Source of the DNA: Candidatus Borrarchaeum weybense
GTDB taxonomy: Archaea; Asgardarchaeota; Sifarchaeia; Borrarchaeales; Borrarchaeaceae
Assembly: GCA_019057385.1 (NCBI GenBank)
Contig: JAHQJS010000004.1
Location: forward strand, 681,547 to 740,961
DNA: 59,415 bases
Direction of reading: 5' to 3'
In this document: in pieces, positions 42,043-50,992 of the stretch
How positions within the stretch are numbered: the first letter of the stretch is position 1
How the letters are laid out: every line of letters begins with the position of its first letter
The notes under the pieces: generated by a model
Told to the model about the DNA's origin: nothing
Databases searched by the model: none
The model's input: only the letters and a program-made list of their open reading frames with translations
Translations under genes and position numbers: made by a program

Positions 42043-42888
42043 TTGGCTGATTTAATGATAATTTTATACGCTTTAGCTGGGATTGGAGTAGGGTTTATAG
42101 CAGCTTTACTAGGGCTTGGCGGTGGATTCATAATGGTACCTCTCCTGAACTTGGTATTTGGAATTCCAATTCGCCAGTCTATCGGGACAAGCCTTTTTAC
42201 GATCGTTTTTACCTCTTCTAGTAGTAGTGTAGAGTATGTAAGAAAAAGGGTCACTGATCTTAAATTAGGGGCAATGATGATCCCCTTTACTATTACTGGC
42301 GCTGTGATAGGGGCGAATGTTTCAGTACTAATACCTGAAGACATTCTCAAGGCTATTTTTGGTGTTGTACTCTTTATCGCAAGTGTTCGGATGTTCCTGA
42401 AAAAGAATAACAAGGATAAATTAGGCCTACAATCTGATACAGAAGAGGACGTATCTGGCTCAAAGTTTCTGTGTGTTAGTCGAATATGCACTGAACCGGA
42501 TGGGACTCAATTTGAGTATACCGTGAGCATTCCTCTAATTGCATTATTTGGTTTTTGTGCAGGCTTAGTGTCCGGTTTATTGGGAGTGGGGGGTGGCATA
42601 ATCCAAGTTCCAGTACTGAATCTGATATTTGGAATACCAATTCATATAGCGATTGCAACATCGCTCTTTATTATCATTTTCACATCAAGTTTTGGCATGA
42701 CCACTCATTTATTGCTGGGAAATGTAATCCTATCTATAGGCATTTTATTGGCTATTGGTACGGTTATCGGTGGACAAATTGGTGCACGAGCGGCGCAAAA
42801 AATAGAAAGAAGGAAACTCAGAAAAATTTTTGCTATTTTAATGGCGTTTGCTGGTATTAGAATGTTTATTTCATTATTTGCTATTTAG
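42043..42888 (+). CDS. TauE/SafE-family membrane transporter (sulfite exporter family)
   Basis: The protein of about 281 aa has eight hydrophobic helices in two related halves, each with the family signature: LLGLGGGFIMVPLLNLVFGIPIRQSIGTSLF near the N-terminus and LLGVGGGIIQVPVLNLIFGIPIHIAIATSLF in the second half. The family exports sulfite, sulfoacetate or other organosulfur and carboxylate anions. TTG 42043 is chosen because GGAGG lies eight bases upstream. It is followed 22 bases later by a ThDP-dependent enzyme gene, possibly in the same transcript. Confidence 0.9.
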   Translation: MADLMIILYALAGIGVGFIAALLGLGGGFIMVPLLNLVFGIPIRQSIGTSLFTIVFTSSSSSVEYVRKRVTDLKLGAMMIPFTITGAVIGANVSVLIPEDILKAIFGVVLFIASVRMFLKKNNKDKLGLQSDTEEDVSGSKFLCVSRICTEPDGTQFEYTVSIPLIALFGFCAGLVSGLLGVGGGIIQVPVLNLIFGIPIHIAIATSLFIIIFTSSFGMTTHLLLGNVILSIGILLAIGTVIGGQIGARAAQKIERRKLRKIFAILMAFAGIRMFISLFAI

Positions 42889-42910
42889 AAGAGAACTTGA
42901 AGGTGGTTAA

Positions 42911-44590
42911 ATGAATGTTGCAAATGCGATTGTTAAGATTATGGAGTCTGAAAAAACAAAATACGTTTTTGGGCATCCTGGCACACAGACACTTCCTCTT
43001 TATGACGCTCTTTATGATTCAAATATTTATCACGTTTTAGTCAGACATGAACAGACTGCATCACAAGCTGCAGATGCTTACGCAAAAATTACAGGTAAGG
43101 TAGGTATTTGTGATGCTTCGCTTGGACCTGGTGCGATGAATTTAGGAATTGGAATTGCTGGGGCATGGATTGATTCTACACCGATGATCGCATTTACTGG
43201 AGACCGAAGTGCAGAAATCATAGGGAAAGGCGCATTTCAGCATATTGAAATGCAAGGCATCTTCCACCCCATCACTAAACTCTCTAATGTTCTTTCACTG
43301 CCCGATAAAGTTTATCATACCATCAGGACTGCCTATCGAGTTGCGTTAAGCGGACGTCCAGGTCCGGTACATATAGTGATACCTGAGGACGTACTTCGTA
43401 AAGAAATAAGTGGTGAAGAAGATATAAAATCTGAACGAATATATAGAGCCTTTGCAAAGCCAAGGGCCGATCCCGAGTTAATCAAGAAAGCTATTGATCT
43501 ACTTTTACAGGCTGAACGCCCAGTAATCTTGGCGGGTGGTGGATGCCACTATTCTCCCGGTAGTGCCTATAAAGAACTACTAGAACTAGCAGAACTGTTA
43601 TGGATCCCAGTTGCATGCACTCTGAATGGACGTGGATGTTTTCCTGAGGATCATCCTCTTTCTATAGGCAGGACAGGAGTTTTTAGCGCAAGATACGTTA
43701 ATAAATTTGTTTATCAGGCGGATGCACTTCTGGCAGTTGGATGCCGCTTTGCTGACTTAAGTATGAATCATTGGAAGATTATCAATCCAGAAACGAAGAT
43801 TATTCACATTGATATAGATCCTACAGAAATTGGGAAGAATTATCCAGTTGAAATAGGTATTGTTGGAGATGCAGGAGCCACGCTGTCCGATCTTATAAAT
43901 GTCCTCAAACAGCATCTAACAACGCCACGAGCAAAGGATACTCCTTGGTTGCAAATGCTAGAAAATGGAAAGAAAGAGTGGCAAAATGAAATACATGACA
44001 AGATAACATCGGATGATGTCCCTTTGAAGCCCCAACGAGTTATAAAAGAGGTTCGTAAATTCTTCGACCGTAAAACAGTTTTTACGCTTGATGCAGGTGA
44101 GCACAAAATGCTAGCGGCTGCCAATGGCTTATTAGATATTTACGAACCTGGCACATGGATTAATTCTGGAGAATTTGGACCCATGGGGTACGGACTACCA
44201 GCAGCTATTGGATCCAAAGTTGCCAGACCAAATGATAATGTTGTTGTCATAGCCGGAGACGGAGGTTTTTCTATGACACTTCAGGAATTGGCAACCTGTG
44301 TGAAACATAATTTGCCGGTAATAAGTTGTGTGCTAAATAATGATTGCCTTGGAGTGATTAAAACCTTTCAACGTAGAACTTATGATTCTCGTTTTATTTC
44401 ATGTGATCTTAAAGGATCAAATCCCAGTTTTGTAAAAGTTGCTGAGGCTTTCAATTGTTATGGCGAAAGGGTAGAAAAGCCATCCGAGATCATACCCGCA
44501 TTGAAGAACGCATTGAATGCAACAAAAGAAGGCATCCCTGCGGTACTTGAATTCATTACAGATCCCTTTGAAGCACCAATTCGCGTATGA
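42911..44590 (+). CDS. Thiamine diphosphate-dependent enzyme (acetolactate synthase large subunit-like)
   Basis: This 559-aa protein has the three-domain ThDP fold. The N-terminal Pyr domain carries the activating Glu in VRHEQTASQAADAYAKITGKVG, the central domain has ERPVILAGGGC, and the C-terminal PP domain has GDGGFSMTLQELATCVKHNLPV with ...NNDCLGVIKTFQRR. It resembles IlvB, glyoxylate carboligase and sulfoacetaldehyde acetyltransferase. No regulatory subunit gene follows, so classical acetolactate synthase is not certain. The neighbouring TauE/SafE gene makes an organosulfur role possible. GGTG precedes the ATG. Confidence 0.85.
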   Translation: MNVANAIVKIMESEKTKYVFGHPGTQTLPLYDALYDSNIYHVLVRHEQTASQAADAYAKITGKVGICDASLGPGAMNLGIGIAGAWIDSTPMIAFTGDRSAEIIGKGAFQHIEMQGIFHPITKLSNVLSLPDKVYHTIRTAYRVALSGRPGPVHIVIPEDVLRKEISGEEDIKSERIYRAFAKPRADPELIKKAIDLLLQAERPVILAGGGCHYSPGSAYKELLELAELLWIPVACTLNGRGCFPEDHPLSIGRTGVFSARYVNKFVYQADALLAVGCRFADLSMNHWKIINPETKIIHIDIDPTEIGKNYPVEIGIVGDAGATLSDLINVLKQHLTTPRAKDTPWLQMLENGKKEWQNEIHDKITSDDVPLKPQRVIKEVRKFFDRKTVFTLDAGEHKMLAAANGLLDIYEPGTWINSGEFGPMGYGLPAAIGSKVARPNDNVVVIAGDGGFSMTLQELATCVKHNLPVISCVLNNDCLGVIKTFQRRTYDSRFISCDLKGSNPSFVKVAEAFNCYGERVEKPSEIIPALKNALNATKEGIPAVLEFITDPFEAPIRV

Positions 44591-44610
44591 ATTGAATTTG
44601 AGGTGAGTTT

Positions 44611-45564
44611 TTGAAAAATGTGCCTGCAATAGTTGTGCATGGTGGAGCGTGGGATGTAAGTCGTGAACTAGTTGGTCCAAATAAAACTGGAATAAGTCAC
44701 GCAGCTATAGCTGGAATTGAAGTCCTTAAAGCCGAAGGCAATGCTTTAGATGCTGTTGAAGCAGCGATTAGGATTTTAGAAGATGACGATTCGTTTAACG
44801 CTGGAATTGGTTCAGTACTGACCTTAGATGGACATATTGAAATGGATGCTGCTATTATGGATGGAAAAACGCTGAAGGCGGGTGCTGTAGGATCTGTTTC
44901 AAATGTTCGCCATCCTATTTCTTTAGCGAGAAAAATTGCTGAAGAAACGATCCATGTGTTTCTTGTTGGTAAGGGAGCCGATGACTTTGCCAGGGCTGTT
45001 TGCGCACAAGAAGTTTGTTCTTTTGGCGAATTAGTTGTTGAAAGAAGGAAAAAATTATGGGAGGATATAAATGAGCGTATGGGCGATAAACTCGTTGATG
45101 GATATCTCAAAGCTCAGGTGGAACTACTTGACAAATATCCTCTTCTCAAAAACGTGCCCTTAGACACTGTCGGTGCAGTTGCCATTGATAAAAACGGAGA
45201 TATAGCGGCTGGAACTAGTACTGGTGGCATGCCGATGAAGTTATCGGGACGAATTGGTGACTCTCCATTGATCGGATGTGGCACCTATGCAGATAATGAC
45301 TCTGGTGGTGTTTCAGCAACAGGGCATGGAGAGTCAATTATCAAAACAACTCTCGCGAAAACTACTTGCGATTTAATAGAGCGCGGGCATAACGCCCAGA
45401 AAGCTGCAGATGTTGCAATTGATTTTCTATGGACGAAAATTGGTGGCAAAGGCGGAGTTATCGTGATCGACAAAAACGGAAATGTGGGTTTATCTTATAA
45501 CACAACAAAAATGCCAAGAGCTTGGATGAATACCGAGATGTCCACTCCAGAAGTGACAATATAA
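44611..45564 (+). CDS. Isoaspartyl peptidase / plant-type L-asparaginase
   Basis: This 317-aa Ntn-hydrolase starts VPAIVVHGGAWDVSRELV. The autoproteolytic nucleophile Thr is in PLDTVGAVAIDKNGDIAAGTSTGG (about residue 188), with the substrate-binding region RIGDSPLIGCGTYADN and ATGHGESIIKT after it. The precursor should cleave itself before that Thr into two chains. It hydrolyses isoaspartyl dipeptides and asparagine. The start is TTG 44611 with GAGGTGA upstream. Confidence 0.92.
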   Translation: MKNVPAIVVHGGAWDVSRELVGPNKTGISHAAIAGIEVLKAEGNALDAVEAAIRILEDDDSFNAGIGSVLTLDGHIEMDAAIMDGKTLKAGAVGSVSNVRHPISLARKIAEETIHVFLVGKGADDFARAVCAQEVCSFGELVVERRKKLWEDINERMGDKLVDGYLKAQVELLDKYPLLKNVPLDTVGAVAIDKNGDIAAGTSTGGMPMKLSGRIGDSPLIGCGTYADNDSGGVSATGHGESIIKTTLAKTTCDLIERGHNAQKAADVAIDFLWTKIGGKGGVIVIDKNGNVGLSYNTTKMPRAWMNTEMSTPEVTI

Positions 45565-45596
45565 TATTCAAACTGTAAGAGAACTTATTTTTCTGG

Positions 45597-45817
45597 AGTA
45601 TCGTCGATATAAATCTGTGTGACGGATGTGGCGTCTGCATCGAAAGATGCGTCTTCGGTGCTAAAGTATCGCAAAATGGAAAATCTAGAGTGATCGCGGA
45701 AATTGCTATGGATGTGGGCTCTGTGTTACGACATGCCCCAAAGATGCGACACACCTCGTAGAAGGTAGTTCACTCGATCCTCCTACAAATGTATGTATAT
45801 TAAAAATATGTAAATAA
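45597..45817 (+). pseudogene. Frameshifted 2[4Fe-4S] ferredoxin-like fragment
   Basis: The first half reads VDINLCDGCGVCIERCVF then GAKVSQNGKSRVIAE in one frame. The second half, NCYGCGLCVTTCPKDATH then LVEGSSLDPP, continues in the -1 frame from the AAA run at about 45702. Together they form a typical pair of 4Fe-4S motifs. Adding one A would restore the frame. No start codon precedes the first motif, so it is either a decayed remnant of a larger iron-sulfur protein or carries sequence errors. It follows the asparaginase gene. Confidence 0.65.
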
Positions 45818-45849
45818 AAAAAATATAAAAACTTGAACTATACATACAT
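45789..45849. repeat. 11-bp perfect inverted repeat with 39-base spacer
   Basis: ATGTATGTATA (45789-45799) and TATACATACAT (45839-45849) are exact inverted copies flanking a very AT-rich spacer. The first arm lies in the ferredoxin remnant. The repeat sits 85 bases upstream of the NTF2-like gene and could be its operator or a large stem-loop. Confidence 0.5.
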
Positions 45850-45933
45850 ATTTTTATAAGTTTAGGTTGGAAAGTTGATCACCAACCTATAAGGAAAATA
45901 ATTTCTAGATTAAATCATATGGGGGGATATTGC

Positions 45934-46278
45934 ATGACAACTGAAGAAATATTAAAACACCATTTAGAATCATTTGGAACTGGGAATGTAGATGAGATAG
46001 TAAAAGATTACACTGAAGATAGTGTGATATTTACACCAGATAAAGTGGTTAAGGGTCTTTCAGAGATACGAGCCCTATTTAAAATGTTCACCACCGAATT
46101 ATTGCCACCTGGGTGCGATTTTAAGCTGCTGCAACAGCAAATACAAGAAAATGTAGCATACATTGCATGGAATGCAGAATCGGAATCACATAAATTCTAT
46201 ATCGGAACTGATACATTTGTTATCAAAGATGGAAAGATAGGACTTCAAACTTTTGCAGCACATGTTGAAAAAAAATAA
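45934..46278 (+). CDS. SnoaL/NTF2-like protein
   Basis: This 114-aa protein is of the SnoaL-like/ketosteroid isomerase-like NTF2 fold. It starts MTTEEILKHHLESFGTGNVDEIVKDYTEDSVIFTPD, with the typical HLxxFxxGNxDxIVxDYTEDSVI signature, and continues KGLSEIRALFKMF and TFVIKDGKIGLQTFAAHVE. Members are small hydrolases, isomerases or binding proteins; the ligand is unknown. ATG 45934 is preferred because a G-rich ribosome-binding stretch lies between it and the in-frame ATG at 45919. Confidence 0.85.
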   Translation: MTTEEILKHHLESFGTGNVDEIVKDYTEDSVIFTPDKVVKGLSEIRALFKMFTTELLPPGCDFKLLQQQIQENVAYIAWNAESESHKFYIGTDTFVIKDGKIGLQTFAAHVEKK

Positions 46279-46347
46279 GTGTTGAGTATTCTGGATTTAA
46301 CCAGCCAAATACACAAATTTAAAAAACCATCAATATTCTGTCTTCTT

Positions 46348-46404
46348 ATGGTAAAAAGAATAGCAGTAGTGGATAATGAGAAACTGCAATGCATCGCTAA
46401 TTAG
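46348..46404 (+). pseudogene. Possible ABCE1/RLI N-terminal fragment
   Basis: An 18-codon frame, MVKRIAVVDNEKLQCIAN then stop, resembles the first residues of the ribosome-recycling ATPase ABCE1 (MxRIAVVDxxKC). It is preceded by a TATA-like AATTTAAAAAAC about 30 bases upstream. The rest of the gene is absent. The match is short, so the call is tentative. Confidence 0.35.
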
Positions 46405-46493
46405 TTCGTTTTCTTTTTAGTCATCAGACAAAAAATTAGGAATTGGGCCTGCTGTGCTATTGATAGGTTGGTGCATTGGTTTAATTATGTTTT

Positions 46494-47024
46494 TTAAATT
46501 GCGTTTTTTTTAAAGTCCTTGTTGGTAACAACAATGAACTTCCAGGGTTGAGTGTTCCCAGCGCTAGGAGCAAACCGACCTGCTTCCAGCACCCTCTTTA
46601 TGAGATGTTCTGGTACCGGCTTGTCCGAGAAGTTTCGCACGCTACGCCGCATGAATATCACTTTCTCGCCAGCATTCCATTGATCGGATTTACCTTCAGC
46701 ATCCCGAGGTTCTAGGGGCGTTCTAGCTGGCAAGGGGCCAGGAAGAGTTTTCCAGAACCCTGAGTCCACGTGGTATGATTCAATGATAGAGATAGCATCC
46801 TCTGGGCAGGCTACCATACAGTTGTAACAGCTAAAACATGGCCAGTTTTCTTTCATTTTTGGAATGTAATTCTCATCTATTTCCCATGTATCGAAAGGAC
46901 AGTTCTCAATACACAACCCACATTTCTCTCCGGTACATTTATCAGGATCCGCTTTCAATTTTCCCCAATGAAAATCATCTGGACTATATATCGGTTTCAA
47001 ATCTTTTTCCCAGGTCATAGGCAT
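46494..47024 (-). pseudogene. Ferredoxin-nitroreductase fusion, C-terminally truncated
   Basis: The 176-aa product has two N-terminal 4Fe-4S motifs (CTGEKCGLCIENC and CFSCYNCMVAC), then only the first ~50 residues of a nitroreductase domain (MRRSVRNFSDKPVPEHLIKRVLEAGRFAPSAGNTQPWKFIVV). It stops after a run of eight A. Intact ferredoxin-nitroreductase fusions continue for roughly 130 or more residues with the FMN-binding core. None of the three frames beyond the stop continues the family. The start (ATG 47024 with GGAGG) looks normal. It is probably a deletion remnant; an assembly join is the alternative. AGTATGAATAGCCC near 47090-47105 is a possible promoter. Confidence 0.75.
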
Positions 47025-47221
47025 GATTTTCCCTCCTTATTCTGACCCCAATTCAAGAAAATAATCGTAAAATTAAGAACAAAATGTTTGTATGGGCTAT
47101 TCATACTTTTAGAATTTTCTTTTACAAATTACAAATTGTAAATCTCTCTAGATCTGACTCTTGGGCAAAAACTTTAAGACAGATGGGACAAAAAGCACTT
47201 CAGAGAATAATATATGTAATC

Positions 47222-48364
47222 TCATGATTTAGTTTTTAGTACTCTTCTCGCTTCATCTATTTTTTCTCGGATTACATAACCTGGGGGCGGGCAACCTTCG
47301 ATGAATATTCCAAACTCTGCAAGTTTTTTGCAGCAGTTACCTACCAAAACATTCTTTTTACATTTTTCATTAAATTGAACATCTGGACCTATATAAAAAG
47401 TAGAATTTTTGAGATCGTCAAGTCTTCCATCAATTTTCGCGTACTCCAAATTTCTTAACAATTCTGTAAGACATCCACTACAGGCGTTCCCATTTATAAG
47501 TTCAATTCCTTTAAATTCTTTTAACTGCAACCAAGGCTCTTTGAAGGTTCTCTTAACTGTATCTATTGGCGCACCGTACAGTTCCATGTTATCAATGTCA
47601 ATTTCACCCAACCCTTTTGAATATGCATATTCAAGGTGTTTAATTTCGTTTGGATCCATTCCCATGATTTCTGTACAAACGCTATCTACAGTTACTGGTT
47701 CAAATCCTGCAACGATCAAACCCATTTCTACTGGAGTGCCTCTTGAAGGTCCAAGTCCTTCTAATCCTACAATACCATCTGCGATGACGATGTCTGGAGT
47801 GAACGTTGCATTCAAATCGGCGATACCTTCTTCCAGCCCAGCAAAATGTACTTTAGCTTTCTCTCTCCTAGGCAGCACACCTTTCATATTTTTCAAAGCT
47901 AATGTGACGCCCGTTGCAACATGGGTCTTCATTACAGGAATATCGATAATTACATCACTTTCAACTACAGTTTTAACAGTTCGTACTTCTTTTAGCACAG
48001 TTCCTTTTGTAATAGGGACTCTTATAACTTCATCTTTATCAAAATCTACAATTTTCACAGATTCCTTTTTTGCTACTTCGTACATTCCTGAGGCATGTAA
48101 GCATTCTTCGGTAACTCTCCCATGTACCGAACTCTCACCAATTACTGGTGTTGCTCCTAACTTTTTTACCATTTTAACTATAACATGAACTACCTTTGCA
48201 TCCGTGATGATACCTGAACCTGGTGAAAATGAGCCCTGCACATTAGGTTTGCATAATACAATATCCCCTTTAGATATAACAGTCTCAAGACCGCCTATTT
48301 CATCAAGTGCCTTAGTTATATCTTGTTCTATGTTGCCAGTGCTTGAAATCGCAACAGGGTGCAA
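47222..48364 (-). CDS. DUF362-family iron-sulfur protein
   Basis: This 380-aa protein has the DUF362 pattern: KGDIVLCKPNVQGSFSPGSGIITDAKVV near the N-terminus, IIDIPVMKTHVATGVTLALKNMKGVLPRREK in the middle and a DSVCTEIMGMDPNEIKHLEYAYSKGLG region. The C-terminal part has cysteines (NACSGCLTELLRNL, CCKKLAEFGIFIEGCPP) that could hold a cluster. The biochemical function of this family is not established. The start is TTG 48364 with GAGGCGA upstream. It is downstream of the alcohol dehydrogenase-like gene with a 32-base gap, so the two are probably co-transcribed. Confidence 0.87.
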   Translation of the reverse strand: MHPVAISSTGNIEQDITKALDEIGGLETVISKGDIVLCKPNVQGSFSPGSGIITDAKVVHVIVKMVKKLGATPVIGESSVHGRVTEECLHASGMYEVAKKESVKIVDFDKDEVIRVPITKGTVLKEVRTVKTVVESDVIIDIPVMKTHVATGVTLALKNMKGVLPRREKAKVHFAGLEEGIADLNATFTPDIVIADGIVGLEGLGPSRGTPVEMGLIVAGFEPVTVDSVCTEIMGMDPNEIKHLEYAYSKGLGEIDIDNMELYGAPIDTVKRTFKEPWLQLKEFKGIELINGNACSGCLTELLRNLEYAKIDGRLDDLKNSTFYIGPDVQFNEKCKKNVLVGNCCKKLAEFGIFIEGCPPPGYVIREKIDEARRVLKTKS

Positions 48365-48396
48365 TTAATCGCCTCTTTTAATTCATACATGCATCC

Positions 48397-49428
48397 TTAA
48401 GGGATCAACAATACCTTGATAGCGTCTTTACTTTCCATCAGTTGAAAGCCCTTTTCCCACTGCTCTAGTGGTAGTGTTGCAGAGATTAAGGTTTTTACTT
48501 TAAGTTTTTTGAGTGAAATTAACTTAATTGCCAACTTCCAACTTGTCCAGAGCGTCCCCCATGAACCTTTTACTTCCAATTCTCCTTCTACAATTTTATC
48601 TAGGCTTATATTTATTTCCCGTCCCGTAAGACCAACAAGTCCTATCTTTCCTCTTCTTCGGACAATATTAAAAGCTTGTTTTTGTGCTGGTGGTGCGCCT
48701 GAGCATTCAAAAACAACGTCAGCGCCTAAATCATTTGTTATTTCTTTTATTTTTAAAGTTGGATTCTCTTGTTCAACATTAATGATATGATCAGCACCTA
48801 ACTCTTTGGCAATTTCCATTCTATCTTGGTCTGCAGCTATACCTGTGACTATGGTTTGGGAGGCGCCTGCAAGTTTTACTAATTGAAGAATTAACAATCC
48901 CATTGGTCCTGGTCCCAATATTACTACAGTGTCCCCCATGTTAACTGGTACCATCTCAGTGGCATGGATTGCACAAGCAGCAGGTTCAGCTATTGCAGCT
49001 TCTTCGAAAGGGATATCTCTTGGCAGTTTATGAGCAATTTTTGCTGGTACTGCCATATATCTAGCAAATGCCCCATTAGCTCGAGCAACACCTAGAATTC
49101 TCTTGTTCGGATCAATACATCTATTTGTAAAACCTATTCGACAAAAATGGCAAACGCCGCAATTAATTGTTGCTGGTGATGTTACTTTGTCTCCAGCTGC
49201 GAAATCTGTTACATCACTTCCAGCTTCAACAACAACTCCCGCATATTCATGACCTAAAGTCACAGGAGGCACATAATGGGATTTGTCATGGAGAATGTGA
49301 AGGTCCGTTCCACAGATTCCTGCTGCCTTTATCTCTACAAGTAATTCATCAGATTTGATTTTCGGAGGTTCTAAGTCCTTAAACTCGACATTACCTTCTC
49401 CCTTAGCAGTTTTCATAAGGACTTTCAT
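48397..49428 (-). CDS. Zinc-dependent medium-chain alcohol/polyol dehydrogenase
   Basis: This 343-aa MDR enzyme has the catalytic zinc region AAGICGTDLHILHD and GHEYAGVV, the structural zinc cysteines in INCGVCHFCRIGFTNRC, and the nucleotide loop VVILGPGPMGLLILQLVKLAGA. It is closest in layout to threonine dehydrogenase, sorbitol dehydrogenase and other sugar-alcohol dehydrogenases; the substrate is not assigned. It is divergent from a TrmB-type regulator, which may control it, and precedes the DUF362 gene. Confidence 0.92.
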   Translation of the reverse strand: MKVLMKTAKGEGNVEFKDLEPPKIKSDELLVEIKAAGICGTDLHILHDKSHYVPPVTLGHEYAGVVVEAGSDVTDFAAGDKVTSPATINCGVCHFCRIGFTNRCIDPNKRILGVARANGAFARYMAVPAKIAHKLPRDIPFEEAAIAEPAACAIHATEMVPVNMGDTVVILGPGPMGLLILQLVKLAGASQTIVTGIAADQDRMEIAKELGADHIINVEQENPTLKIKEITNDLGADVVFECSGAPPAQKQAFNIVRRRGKIGLVGLTGREINISLDKIVEGELEVKGSWGTLWTSWKLAIKLISLKKLKVKTLISATLPLEQWEKGFQLMESKDAIKVLLIP

Positions 49429-49528
49429 TCAATAACATTCTCCTTTCACGATTTTTTCTGAATTGGTTTAACAGTGTTTTGAAATTTATCAATCTCTTCT
49501 AAAGATAAGACTGATTCTTTTTGTATTG

Positions 49529-49553
49529 TTTATATATATGCATCAGTGCTGAT
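49529..49553. promoter_or_regulatory. TATA box and palindrome between the dehydrogenase and TrmB genes
   Basis: TTTATATATA (about 49529-49538) is a TATA box usable in either direction. It is followed by ATCAGTGCTGAT (49542-49553), a 12-bp palindrome with a TG centre. The position between divergent genes fits an operator for the TrmB regulator. Confidence 0.5.
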
Positions 49554-49626
49554 TAAGATATGACTTTCTCAGTAGCAATTTATGATTTTAGTTAGCCCTT
49601 TAAGTTCTTGATATTAGGTGTTATAG

Positions 49627-50400
49627 ATGAGCTCGCGAGTGAGAGACGCATTCAAAGGTTTAGGTTTAACAGACTATGAAATCAGTGTATATATGACATT
49701 ATTACACTTAGGACCATCTCCCGCAAGTGAAATAAGCGACGATAGTAATGTACCTCTCTCAAAAATCTATGAAGTTCTTCGCAAATTGGAAGAAAAGGGG
49801 TTTATTCAAGTAAGAAAAGGTGATATGCAGCATAAAACAAAAATTTATAGTGCTCTAGCACCAAATGAGGCAGTCCAATTTACATTGCAGAGCATTGAAC
49901 GAGAACTCAAAGATTTTGGTCAAGTTGTTGTTGACGAACTCACTCCTGTTTATGAAAAAAGTGGTGAGCCCGAATATCATCAGGTAACGCTAATTAACGG
50001 AACTGCGAACTTACTCGAAAAAGCATTTGAGACACTTGATAATTCACGATTGACGGTTCTTGTAACTTTGCCATTTATCACAGACGCATTAGTCAAGTTA
50101 TTTGAGCCAGCAATGCAGATGCTTATAAAAAGAGGAGTGAACCTCCGAGTCCTTATTTCCAAAGGCTCATTGCCCCTGTCAGCCTTAGACCGATTGGCAG
50201 AAAGGATACAAGTAAGAGTTAGAGATGCCCTATTCGGTGGAGGGATCATCAGTGATAGTCGTGAAGTACTTATCATTCTCGGAGAAATTACAGGTAAAGA
50301 TATACAGCCTACTTTTGGAATTTGGTCAGAACATGTAGGATTATCGAGATTTGCAGAAGACTATTTTGAATTCCTCTGGAGTTCTGCAGAGCCATATTGA
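49627..50400 (+). CDS. TrmB-family transcriptional regulator
   Basis: This 257-aa protein has an N-terminal winged helix (FKGLGLTDYEISVYMTLLHLGPSPASEISDDSNVPLSKIYEVLRKLEEKGFIQVRKG). A helical linker and a phospholipase-D-like C-terminal domain typical of TrmB-like regulators follow (LLEKAFETLDNSRLTVLVTLPFITDALVKLFEPAMQMLIKRGVNLRVL). TrmB proteins respond to sugars or related metabolites. The divergent dehydrogenase/DUF362 pair is the most likely target. Confidence 0.9.
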   Translation: MSSRVRDAFKGLGLTDYEISVYMTLLHLGPSPASEISDDSNVPLSKIYEVLRKLEEKGFIQVRKGDMQHKTKIYSALAPNEAVQFTLQSIERELKDFGQVVVDELTPVYEKSGEPEYHQVTLINGTANLLEKAFETLDNSRLTVLVTLPFITDALVKLFEPAMQMLIKRGVNLRVLISKGSLPLSALDRLAERIQVRVRDALFGGGIISDSREVLIILGEITGKDIQPTFGIWSEHVGLSRFAEDYFEFLWSSAEPY

Positions 50401-50433
50401 ATTCATAATAAACCCGTTTTATAAAAACCTCAT

Positions 50434-50451
50434 CCTTTTTGGTCAAAAAGG
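50434..50451 (+). terminator. Hairpin after the TrmB gene
   Basis: CCTTTTT and AAAAAGG form a 7-bp stem around a GGTC loop, 33 bases after the stop codon. There is no T-tract directly after it, so termination is only suggested. Confidence 0.4.
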
Positions 50452-50623
50452 TATCATTTATTAACAATATAATTGAATTAATATAGTGAGAAAATCTTTT
50501 TAGAGCAAAACTATGTAGTATTGAAATTGTTAAGAAATATGACATTTGCGGCATTCGGAAGTTAGATATTTTAATATGATTGTATTTAACTGAATTTATC
50601 ATATTCTACTAGGAGGACGATCG

Positions 50624-50854
50624 TTGGAAGAAGTTGTTTGTGTGAATTGCGGAAAGGTAATTGGAGGCCCTGAAGACATCTCAGGGGACGATGCAAAAGT
50701 TTTAGCATGTGATCTTTGCGGAAAGCCCGTATGTGGTGATTGCGCTAAGCACCTTAGCATGTATGTATCGGAAGGAGGGGTTCGTAGGCTAAGGAGTTTA
50801 CGATTATGTCCAAAATGCGCACCAAAATCGCGTAAAACCTATAAAGATGTCTAA
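50624..50854 (+). CDS. Small zinc-finger protein (paired CxxC motifs)
   Basis: This 76-aa protein has cysteine pairs CVNC, CDLC, CGDC and CPKC (CGKPVCGDCAKH in the middle), giving a probable two-zinc, FYVE/RING- or zinc-ribbon-like fold. A basic segment (RRLRSLR) is present. Start TTG 50624 follows AGGAGGACGATCG. It may bind nucleic acid or protein; no specific family is recognised. A plain AT-rich region separates it from the TrmB gene. Confidence 0.75.
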   Translation: MEEVVCVNCGKVIGGPEDISGDDAKVLACDLCGKPVCGDCAKHLSMYVSEGGVRRLRSLRLCPKCAPKSRKTYKDV

Positions 50855-50947
50855 TCGCAAAGTATTTTTTATTTACTATTAACTAATTTTTCTCAATTTT
50901 GTACGAATATAATCGGTATTACAATAGTAATATTTCTGTATGCGAAG

Positions 50948-50982
50948 CCTTTATAAGGAAGTTATACACAGCCCTCATGAGG
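50948..50982 (+). promoter_or_regulatory. Promoter and palindromic operator of the small RHH gene
   Basis: TTTATAAGG (about 50950-50958) is a TATA box. The perfect 10-bp palindrome CCTCATGAGG (50973-50982) falls at the expected transcription start and overlaps the GGAGG ribosome-binding site, a layout suited to autorepression by the ribbon-helix-helix protein. Confidence 0.5.
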
Positions 50983-50992
50983 AGGGTTGTGA

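Noticed and set aside
42021..42491. 156-codon antisense frame in the TauE/SafE gene
   Set aside because: It overlaps the conserved transporter completely and its sequence resembles no protein.
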